From the NCBI RefSeq assembly GCF_000981035.1, contig NZ_LAYJ01000112.1:363855-427854 (forward strand): DNA of 64,000 nucleotides, in the 5' to 3' direction. The translations under genes and the position numbers were made by a program. Under the pieces are notes generated by a model. It worked only from the letters and a program-made list of their open reading frames with translations. It ran no database searches and had not been told where the DNA came from. The DNA is from Christensenella hongkongensis (GTDB lineage Bacteria; Bacillota; Clostridia; Christensenellales; Christensenellaceae). Below are positions 1-8,709 of this stretch, piece after piece; position 1 is the stretch's first letter, and the number at the start of each line of letters is the position of its first letter.

Positions 1-566
1 TTCGCCTTTGAATTTGAAAGCGCCGTGGCTTGTGCCGATTGCGATCGCAAGGCTGTCAACGCCTGTTTTGCTTGCGAATTCATAAACCTCTTCCGGTCTT
101 GTGTAAGAGGAATCCTCAGCGGAGACCTGAACTTCGTCCTCAACGCCCGCAAGTCTTCCAAGCTCGCCTTCAACCACTACGCCGCGGTCGTGAGCATACT
201 CAACAACGCGCTTTGTAACAGCGATGTTTTCCTCGAAAGGAAGGTGGGAGCCGTCGATCATGACGGATGTAAATCCGCCGTCGATGCAGGATTTGCAGGT
301 CTCAAAGCTGTCGCCGTGGTCAAGGTGAAGGCAGATCGGCAGACCTGTCTCTTCCAGTGCGGCCTCAACGAGCTTTGTGAGATAAATCGGGTTCGCGTAG
401 TTGCGCGCGCCCTTGGAAACCTGAAGGATCAGCGGTGCGTTCAAATCTTTTGCAGCTTCCGTGATTCCCTGGATGATCTCCATGTTGTTCACATTGAAAG
501 CGCCGATCGCATAACCGCCCTTATAGGCTTTTTCAAACATTTCTTTGGTAGTAACTAATGGCATAT
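1..566 (-). CDS. fba: Class II fructose-1,6-bisphosphate aldolase, N-terminal 188 residues (runs off left edge)
   Basis: Reading the minus strand from the ATG at 566 gives an open frame to the window edge. It starts MPLVTTKEMFEKAYKGGYAI and has the class II aldolase landmarks: HLDHGDS (catalytic Asp 82 and zinc ligand His 83), VEGELGRLAG near 132-140 and AIGTSHG with a metal-ligand His near 180. The family enzyme is about 280-310 residues, so roughly the last third lies outside. It cleaves fructose-1,6-bisphosphate to dihydroxyacetone phosphate and glyceraldehyde-3-phosphate in cytoplasmic glycolysis. An AAGGAGGAG ribosome binding site sits at 573-582 and a good minus-strand promoter at 606-634. 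GAPDH, the next enzyme but one in the pathway, lies about 1 kb away on the other strand. The identification is secure. Confidence 0.95.
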
Positions 567-605
567 ATAAACTCCTCCTTAAATTATATTCCATAGACGT
601 ATTTC

Positions 606-634
606 ATTATACTATCTGTCGCAGAAAATAACAA
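606..634 (-). promoter_or_regulatory. Sigma-A promoter of the aldolase gene
   Basis: On the minus strand TTGTTA (629-634), a 17-nt spacer and TATAAT (606-611) form a near-consensus promoter about 40 nt upstream of the aldolase start codon. Confidence 0.75.
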
Positions 635-703
635 TAGCGCGGGGAGCAAAACATTTTGAAGATGATGATAGACACATTGGAAAAATGAGAATAAGAAATA
701 CAG

Positions 704-732
704 TTGACATTTTTACGCGAAAAAAGTAGCAT
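704..732 (+). promoter_or_regulatory. Probable promoter of the small transporter pair
   Basis: TTGACA (704-709), a 17-nt spacer and TAGCAT (727-732). The -35 box is perfect and the -10 box is weak. It leads into the ribosome binding site at 744-750. Confidence 0.5.
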
Positions 733-758
733 AGAATATGCGCGAGGAGGTTTCATCC

Positions 759-1127
759 ATGAAAGATATCACAAAAAAAAGCGGATGGCGGAGCATACTT
801 TTTTTGCAGGCTATCATCGTGATTTATACATTTTCAAGCGTGTGTGGGAAAATGGCGACACACGGAAATGAATTTATGTCAAAAATGTTCATTATCTTTA
901 TTTTACTTGATTTTGTTTTACTTGCTATATATGCGCTGTTGTGGCAGCAGGCGCTGAAACGGTTTGACCTTAATGTCGCATATGCAAACCGTTCAGTGGT
1001 CATTATTTGGTCGATGGTATGGTCAGCGCTTATTTTTCAGGAAAGGATTACCGTGGCGAACATAATCGGGACTGCGATTATTATAACCGGCACGATGTTG
1101 GTGAATACAGATGCTGAATCTAAATAG
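759..1127 (+). CDS. Small 4-TM EamA/SMR-type transporter, subunit 1
   Basis: A 122-residue hydrophobic protein with about four membrane segments. Its last half (QQALKRFDLNVAYANRSVVI ... IFQERITVANIIGTAIIITG) is the typical second half of an EamA/small-multidrug-resistance unit. I place the start at the ATG at 759 because GAGGAGG (744-750) lies 8 nt upstream; a start at 738 would put this ribosome binding site inside the gene. It overlaps the next gene by 17 nt, and both are half-size members, so they probably form a heterodimer like other paired SMR proteins. Substrate unknown: drug or metabolite export, or an ArnE/ArnF-like lipid-linked sugar role, are all possible. Confidence 0.7.
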   Translation: MKDITKKSGWRSILFLQAIIVIYTFSSVCGKMATHGNEFMSKMFIIFILLDFVLLAIYALLWQQALKRFDLNVAYANRSVVIIWSMVWSALIFQERITVANIIGTAIIITGTMLVNTDAESK

Positions 1128-1452
1128 TGTATTGATTATGTTATGCGGTGTAACTATTGCTGCATTTTCCCAGATTTTATTAAAGACAAGCGCAAATCAA
1201 GAGCACACGACATTTTGGAAACAGTATCTCAACAAGCGCGTTATCATTGGATATTTGATGCTTCTTGTTTCCATGCTGCTTGCGGTTTGGGCGTATTCGG
1301 GAATGGACTATAAATATGGACCTGCGATTGAGTCTGTTGGGATGGCTTTGGTTGCAATTTTGAGCTGTATTATTTTAAAGGAAAAAATGACAAAACGCAG
1401 ACTTGCGGGAACCATTTTGGTCATTATCGGATTAATTGTATTTTGCTTGTGA
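1111..1452 (+). CDS. Small 4-TM EamA/SMR-type transporter, subunit 2
   Basis: 113 residues with four predicted membrane segments. The N-terminal part ends QILLKTSANQ and the C-terminal part has the family pattern GPAIESVGMALVAILSCIIL followed by KEKMTKRRLAGTILVIIGL. The ATG at 1111 lies inside the end of the upstream gene and has little ribosome binding site of its own, which suggests translational coupling and a fixed 1:1 partnership with subunit 1. The pair sits between two glycolytic genes with their own promoters, so its location says little about its role. Confidence 0.7.
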   Translation: MLNLNSVLIMLCGVTIAAFSQILLKTSANQEHTTFWKQYLNKRVIIGYLMLLVSMLLAVWAYSGMDYKYGPAIESVGMALVAILSCIILKEKMTKRRLAGTILVIIGLIVFCL

Positions 1453-1470
1453 GAAGATAGGCAAAAGCTG

Positions 1471-1499
1471 TTGCAAAACGGGACATAATCACATATAAT
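1471..1499 (+). promoter_or_regulatory. Sigma-A promoter of gap
   Basis: TTGCAA (1471-1476), a 17-nt spacer and a perfect TATAAT (1494-1499), about 60 nt before the GAPDH start codon. Confidence 0.8.
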
Positions 1500-1545
1500 G
1501 AAATACGTACGCAAAATAAAGCACAATTTATTTTAATAATTTTAG

Positions 1546-2568
<1,023 letters not shown>

Positions 2569-3114
2569 GCTGTTAAATAGGCACTCGCAGGAATGCGATA
2601 ACAAAGCGGTTTTATAAGTGAAGCGCAGTGGACTACGGAAAAGGCAAAAGTGTGAAGACAACGGTTCGGGTTTTCGTAGCCAGCAGGTGTGAAACACAAA
2701 AAGCCGCATAAAAAGTGCAAGAAAAGCGTCTTTTCGATAGAACGAATGTTCAGGAGAAAGGATGCTTTTTTGTATGCCTTTGCAAAGTGCAGCTTAAATT
2801 TTTCTGCCACACTGTCGGCCTCAATGAATCGTATGTTCTATTTCACTCGGTGGCGCTTTGAAAAATCCATCCTGCCTACACACATAACATACAAAAACGA
2901 TACCGTTAATTGCTTAAGTAGCAGCTTAGGATATATATGAGAGGATACTATCTCATGGACAGGAGATATCATTTTTTTCTTTATGAACATATTATTGATT
3001 GCCAAAACAAAAGGTGAATTTTAATAAGTAAAAGCAGGGAAAATACCGATCAATATGCTTTTAATGTAATTTATTGGATTCGTGTAGAAGCCTCTTTTGA
3101 AAAGGAGCCATTTG
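2569..3114. other. Intergenic region after gap with two hairpins, no supported gene
   Basis: No frame here looks coding. The first 150 nt contain an imperfect stem (CTACGGAAAA at about 2633-2642 with TTTTCGTAG at about 2672-2680) that may be 3' UTR structure. A terminator follows at 2722-2771. A weaker TATCTC/GAGATA hairpin followed by a T run lies at about 2950-2977. The rest is AT-rich and unassigned. Confidence 0.5.
2722..2771 (+). terminator. Rho-independent terminator after gap
   Basis: AAAGCGTC at 2723-2730 pairs (one G-T) with GGATGCTT before the six-T run ending at 2771. The loop region contains a smaller GAAC/GTTC stem. Confidence 0.6.
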
Positions 3115-3143
3115 TTGACTTGAATTACAAAAAAAGATATACT
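3115..3143 (+). promoter_or_regulatory. Sigma-A promoter of the polysaccharide operon
   Basis: TTGACT (3115-3120), a 17-nt spacer and TATACT (3138-3143). It is followed by GAGGAG (3160-3165) and the gmd ATG at 3176, so the untranslated leader is short. The next terminator found in this direction is at 18676-18707. Confidence 0.85.
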
Positions 3144-3175
3144 AGCATTATTAAGAATTGAGGAGATTTTTTTGA

Positions 3176-4195
<1,020 letters not shown>

Positions 4196-4277
4196 GTTAA
4201 ATAGTAAGAAATGGTAGTCCGGAAGGAGAGCGCAGCGTATTAGATTGGGGAGATTTCGGCAAGGATGAGGTATATGG

Positions 4278-5201
4278 ATGAAGGCCTTAATAACAGGGAT
4301 TAACGGTTTTGTTGGAAAATATCTGGAAACAGAACTAAAAAACAATGATTACGAAGTATATGGGATTGACATTACTGGAAAAAGAGAGAATGTCTTCACG
4401 TTAGATTTAGCACATAAAGAATCAGTGACTGATATCATTAAAAACGTTAATCCTGATTATATTTTTCATTTGGCTGGACAGGCAAGTGTAAAGGAATCCT
4501 GGAATATTCCGCTTGAGACACTGCATTGTAATGTGGATAATGCAGTGAATTTGCTAGATGCGATGTATTCAGAATGTCGGGAATCCAGATTGGTCGTTGT
4601 TGGTTCGGCAGATGAATATGGGATTGTAAGTCCTGATCAATGCCCGCTGAAAGAGACACGGGCATTGTGTCCGTCGACTCCATATGCAATATCTAAACAG
4701 ACACAGGAAAGTATTGTCGGCTGTCTTGCAAAGGTAAGGAATATGGACGTAGTATTTGCGCGCCCTTTTAATCATACAGGCCCCGGGCAAAAAAGAGGCT
4801 TTGTCATCCCTGATTTTGCAGCACGCATCATTGAGATTAAAAAAAACGGCGGCGATATGAAAATTGGAAATTTGAAAGCAAAACGAGATTTTTCCGATGT
4901 GCGGGATGTTGTGCGTGCGTATAGGCTTCTTGCGGAAAAAGGGAAATGTGGAGAGGTATATAACGTTGGATCCGGAGAGGCATTTAGCATCGAATGGATT
5001 TTATATAAGATGCTGGAAATTGCGGAGATATCTCCCGAAGTTACATGTGACGCTGATAATCTGAGGCCTCTTGATATGCCAATATTTGTTGCTGATTGCA
5101 GCAAGATTTTGTTTGAGACAGGCTATTTTCCACAAATCAGGATTGAAGATACACTCAGGGAAGTGCTTGATTTTTATGCGAAGAAATATAATGAAAAATG
5201 A
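4278..5201 (+). CDS. rmd: GDP-4-keto-6-deoxy-D-mannose reductase (GDP-D-rhamnose synthase)
   Basis: 307-residue extended SDR with ALITGINGFVGKYL at the N-terminus, VVGSADEYG, PYAISK (Tyr and Lys of the active site) and ARPFNHTGPGQ. This pattern and the length fit Rmd, which reduces the Gmd product at C4 to give GDP-D-rhamnose. The alternative product, GDP-L-fucose, needs the epimerase-reductase Fcl, which has different motifs. There are 82 nt between gmd and this gene with no terminator. The D-rhamnose assignment is an inference from family and neighbour; a GDP-6-deoxy-talose reductase is the main alternative. Confidence 0.85.
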   Translation: MKALITGINGFVGKYLETELKNNDYEVYGIDITGKRENVFTLDLAHKESVTDIIKNVNPDYIFHLAGQASVKESWNIPLETLHCNVDNAVNLLDAMYSECRESRLVVVGSADEYGIVSPDQCPLKETRALCPSTPYAISKQTQESIVGCLAKVRNMDVVFARPFNHTGPGQKRGFVIPDFAARIIEIKKNGGDMKIGNLKAKRDFSDVRDVVRAYRLLAEKGKCGEVYNVGSGEAFSIEWILYKMLEIAEISPEVTCDADNLRPLDMPIFVADCSKILFETGYFPQIRIEDTLREVLDFYAKKYNEK

Positions 5202-5242
5202 TATATTATCTAAAGTAAGGACGCGAGGGAAAGAACAGGTAA

Positions 5243-6676
5243 ATGGATAATCCGACGAAACGATATATTAGTCAAAAACTAAATTATGAAGCTGTAAAGC
5301 ACACCCAAGAATTTGTTAGAATAAGTGATAAGATTGATTTGTCTGTTTTTATGGAATTGGCGGGAGAAGAATTTGTACAACGATCTTTTCCACTGGCACT
5401 TTTGCGCCATCCAACTGAAATAGAAGTAGAAAATTTCAGAAATTTGATCAAAACAGGTGCAGCAAATCCTGTACTTGCTTATATCATCTTAAGTAGCGAT
5501 GAGATACCGGGTGAACTGGAAAAAGTGAATATAGATATATATCGAAAATCGTATAAACAGTATTTGGTAAAAAGAAAGCTGAGAAATAACAAATTTTTTC
5601 GGTGGATACATGCGTTTTTTGTTATGCCGACAAGGACAAAGTATTACATAGAGCGTTCCCACGAAAGAGAAATGAATATGACTCAGATGCTGGGCCAGAT
5701 GAATGAAAAAATCAATAAACTGGATCAAGTGAATAGAAAAATCAATAAACTGGATCGGCTGGATGAGATCGCTTTTGCCAATGCGAAAATGGAAGATGAA
5801 ATAGCGGAGCTTAAGCAAAAGATTGTTTCAGCCGAAAGCGAAGTAAAATGTTTGGAGAAGCATTTATTCGAAATACAGGATTTGATTGTTAAAAAATCGG
5901 ATCTTTGCAAAACCATGGTCACTTCCGGGGTGGGAGGCGTGATTGCGGTACAATTGGCTCAATTTACAATAGGGGTTCCATCTGAAGAATGGAGGTTGGC
6001 AATGTATTTGAGCATCAATGGTCATTTTGAGCAAGGCTCTGAGAAATGCTTTGACCGCTTGCTAAAGCCAGGAATGCGAGTGCTGGATATAGGTGCGAAT
6101 TTAGGAATATATTCGCTTTATGCTGCTAGAAAGCAGTGTGAGGTTTACGCATTTGAACCGACACCTAATATTTTTAATTTGTTAAATGAAAACTTTAAAA
6201 TGAATGGTTTTGAAAATTATAAAAAGATACATACCTATAATTTAGCTGTTGCTGAGAAAGAAAAAATTGTCGCATTCGGTGTAAATGAAACAATGAATGG
6301 CCATAATTCGATGTTTCCGGAAGGCGGAAGTAAAGAAATTACTGTTAATGCAGTAGCAATTGATGAATTCTTGCCAGACTTAAAAGTTGATATGGTTAAA
6401 ATAGACGTAGAAGGTGCCGAGCCTTTTGTGCTGGAAGGCATGATAAAAACAATTAAAAACAATCCGAATATAAAAATATTGATGGAGTTCGGAAGAAACA
6501 ATTTCATTCGTGCAGGTCTGGAACCGGAAAACATACTTGATCAAATTCTTGAAATAGGATTGAAAATTAAAATTATTAGTGAAGAAACCGGAGTACTGGA
6601 ACCGTATGATAAACAAAGACTGCTGCAGTCCAATACGGAAAATCTGTTGCTTTCGTTCGAGGAGATAGATAGATGA
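5243..6676 (+). CDS. FkbM-family SAM methyltransferase with N-terminal DUF4214-like region and coiled coil
   Basis: 477 residues in three parts. Residues about 30-95 (FMELAGEEFVQRSFPLALLR then HPTEIEVENF) resemble DUF4214. About 140-225 is a charged heptad coiled coil containing a tandem decapeptide (KINKLD twice, from a 30-bp duplication at about 5705-5764). From 275 on is an FkbM methyltransferase with VLDIGANLGIYS (SAM site near 280), AFEPTP and VDMVKIDVEGAEPFVLEGM. FkbM enzymes O-methylate sugars. With Wzm and a Wzt that carries a glycan-binding domain in the same operon, the likely role is methylating the non-reducing end to stop growth and license export, as in coiled-coil WbdD of E. 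coli O9a. That role is inferred. The next gene overlaps by 4 nt. Confidence 0.85.
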   Translation: MDNPTKRYISQKLNYEAVKHTQEFVRISDKIDLSVFMELAGEEFVQRSFPLALLRHPTEIEVENFRNLIKTGAANPVLAYIILSSDEIPGELEKVNIDIYRKSYKQYLVKRKLRNNKFFRWIHAFFVMPTRTKYYIERSHEREMNMTQMLGQMNEKINKLDQVNRKINKLDRLDEIAFANAKMEDEIAELKQKIVSAESEVKCLEKHLFEIQDLIVKKSDLCKTMVTSGVGGVIAVQLAQFTIGVPSEEWRLAMYLSINGHFEQGSEKCFDRLLKPGMRVLDIGANLGIYSLYAARKQCEVYAFEPTPNIFNLLNENFKMNGFENYKKIHTYNLAVAEKEKIVAFGVNETMNGHNSMFPEGGSKEITVNAVAIDEFLPDLKVDMVKIDVEGAEPFVLEGMIKTIKNNPNIKILMEFGRNNFIRAGLEPENILDQILEIGLKIKIISEETGVLEPYDKQRLLQSNTENLLLSFEEIDR

Positions 6677-7674
6677 ATGTAATGATTGGGACAGCCATAA
6701 ATAACGCTAACAATGAAGAGATTGAGTTTGCAAATCATGCTGCTTCTTTTTTCCGCAAAGAAAAATACAATGTGGAAGAGTTTTCGTTACCATTTTGTGA
6801 TGATCTGATTGGAATGGTGGAGCAACTATTTGCTTACCGCTTGATGGATATAGGACGAAACGCTGATGTATTGATAACAGTAGGTTATCCGGCATTCGTG
6901 ATTGAGCATCCCCAAAAGGAGGTATTCCTTTTTTCTATGGAATCTCAGATACATGAATTGTGGAGGTCAAAATATGGTGCGTGTCAAGATGCTTCCTATA
7001 TTGCATTGCGAGAACAAATTTTAGGAATAGAAATGCGCGCCCTTTCAGAAGCGGCGCATATTTTTTGCGCCTCCAATTCGTTAAAACAAGATATACAAAA
7101 ACGATTCGGCGCCAATACTGATACGTTTCGATATGGAAATGTTTTTGAAATTCAAAATAGATTAGCGGGTGAGAACATTTTTGCGATTGAAACCAATTTG
7201 TTGCCGGAAGAAAGATGGGATTTGTTGATACAAGCCTTTTCATCTGTTAAGAAAAATGCAAAATTAAAGGTATATGTTCATGGCAGCAGCGTGCTATTGG
7301 CAAGAGCATTTCGCTTATATGTAGCGGAGCAGGGATGTGGAGACTCGGTACAGATAATAGAAAGAGAAATGCTGCCGCAGGATTTTGAAGAAACAACAGC
7401 GGTTGTAAACTTTACTTACAAAACAAGAAGAATTCCATCATACATCTGGACTGCGCTGGATGCTGGAATTTCAGTTATTGCTACATCTGATTCAGATGCT
7501 ATTGTAGAATTAGATAAGGGAATTATCATTGCAGAGCCCCAAAAGGAAGCGGTTGCAGGAGCAATGATAAATGTGATAGAGAACCATGATACAAGAAATT
7601 GTGCTGAAAAGAGAAGAACAAAAGATCAGATGGAAAGTCAGTTGGCAGGGATTCTGAAAGGCATGGTGAAATAG
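6673..7674 (+). CDS. Probable glycosyltransferase, divergent GT4-like
   Basis: 333 residues. It starts inside the stop of the methyltransferase gene (ATGA) and ends next to the following glycosyltransferase start. The overall plan is GT-B: an N-terminal Rossmann half, IFCASNSLKQDIQKRFG near 135-150, and a C-terminal half ending LDAGISVIATSDSDAIVELD where the E-x7-E nucleotide-sugar motif of GT4 normally sits. That motif is poorly kept, so activity could be altered or absent. Its place in the row suggests it adds a sugar to the same glycan. Function is uncertain. Confidence 0.6.
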   Translation: MNVMIGTAINNANNEEIEFANHAASFFRKEKYNVEEFSLPFCDDLIGMVEQLFAYRLMDIGRNADVLITVGYPAFVIEHPQKEVFLFSMESQIHELWRSKYGACQDASYIALREQILGIEMRALSEAAHIFCASNSLKQDIQKRFGANTDTFRYGNVFEIQNRLAGENIFAIETNLLPEERWDLLIQAFSSVKKNAKLKVYVHGSSVLLARAFRLYVAEQGCGDSVQIIEREMLPQDFEETTAVVNFTYKTRRIPSYIWTALDAGISVIATSDSDAIVELDKGIIIAEPQKEAVAGAMINVIENHDTRNCAEKRRTKDQMESQLAGILKGMVK

Positions 7675-8709
7675 ATGAGGGTTGCAGTGGTAAATTCTAT
7701 GCTTCCCTATATTCGGGGAGGGGCGGAAATTCTCGCCGATGATTTAGTGGAGCAGTTGAGGCTTTTCGGGCACGAAACTGATTTGATTAAAATTCCTTTT
7801 CCAAGTGACTATGAAGGACCTTTAATGAATACAATTACTGCATCAAGGTTGTTGCGGTTCGACGCATATGAGAGAGTAATTGCATTTAAGTTTCCAGCAT
7901 ATTGTATACGGCATGAAGGAAAAGTAATGTGGCTTTTGCATCAATTCAGGCAAATGTACGAATTGAATGGAACTGAGTATGGGTTAGAGCAAAATGAAGT
8001 CACGAAGAGAATGTACCAGATAGTAAAAAAAGCAGATGATTTGGAGATCGTAAATTCGCGTCATATCTATACGATCGCGAAAGAAGTGTCTAAGCGGTTG
8101 ATGACTTATAATGGTATCCCTTCAGAGGTTATTTACACTCCGCTAAAGGATAGGAAAATTTATCATTGTGAAAAAACGGGAGGCTATATTTTTTATCCAA
8201 ATCGTATTAATTCCATGAAAAGACAGCATTTGGCTGTACAGGCAATGAAGTATGTCAAAAGCGGAGTGAAACTTATCATTGCGGGACAGTGCCCAGAGCA
8301 TGAATATATGAAAACTATGACTGATTTTATCGCAGAAAATAAGATTGATGATAAAGTTACCATTATGGATGAATGGATTACAGATGAGAAAAAGGCAGAG
8401 TTGCTTTCAAAATGTCTGGGTGTGATCAGTATTCCTTATAAAGAAGATTCGCCTGGACTTGTTACGCAAGAGGCCCAGTATTCATGCAAAGCTGTAATAA
8501 CTTGTTTTGATTCAGGTGGCACGAATGAATTTGTTGAAGACGGTGTAAATGGATATATTGTAGAAAATGATCCGGAACAAATTGCCAAGAAGATGGATCA
8601 ACTATACGAGGATAAACAAAAGGCGGAAAAGATGGGACTGGCGGGATATAACAGTGTTATCGAAAAAGATATAACTTGGGAAAGCACAATCAGGAGGCTT
8701 CTTAAATGA
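7675..8709 (+). CDS. GT4 family glycosyltransferase
   Basis: 344 residues, GT-B fold. The N-terminus MRVAVVNSMLPYIRGGAEIL is the acceptor-side glycine-rich start of GT4 enzymes. The C-terminal half has YIFYPNRINSMKRQHLAVQA and PYKEDSPGLVTQEAQYSCKA with the E-containing donor-binding stretch, then FDSGGTNEFVEDGVNGYIV. It probably transfers a GDP-activated sugar (D-rhamnose or mannose) to the growing lipid-linked chain on the cytoplasmic face. It abuts the preceding gene and overlaps the following one by 4 nt. Confidence 0.85.
   Translation: MRVAVVNSMLPYIRGGAEILADDLVEQLRLFGHETDLIKIPFPSDYEGPLMNTITASRLLRFDAYERVIAFKFPAYCIRHEGKVMWLLHQFRQMYELNGTEYGLEQNEVTKRMYQIVKKADDLEIVNSRHIYTIAKEVSKRLMTYNGIPSEVIYTPLKDRKIYHCEKTGGYIFYPNRINSMKRQHLAVQAMKYVKSGVKLIIAGQCPEHEYMKTMTDFIAENKIDDKVTIMDEWITDEKKAELLSKCLGVISIPYKEDSPGLVTQEAQYSCKAVITCFDSGGTNEFVEDGVNGYIVENDPEQIAKKMDQLYEDKQKAEKMGLAGYNSVIEKDITWESTIRRLLK

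Noticed and set aside
25..558. 177-codon plus-strand frame at the left edge
   Set aside because: It is antisense to the aldolase gene, whose motifs and ribosome binding site are clear on the minus strand.
2689..2940. 83-codon plus-strand frame after gap
   Set aside because: It overlaps the terminator, has no ribosome binding site and no protein-like pattern.
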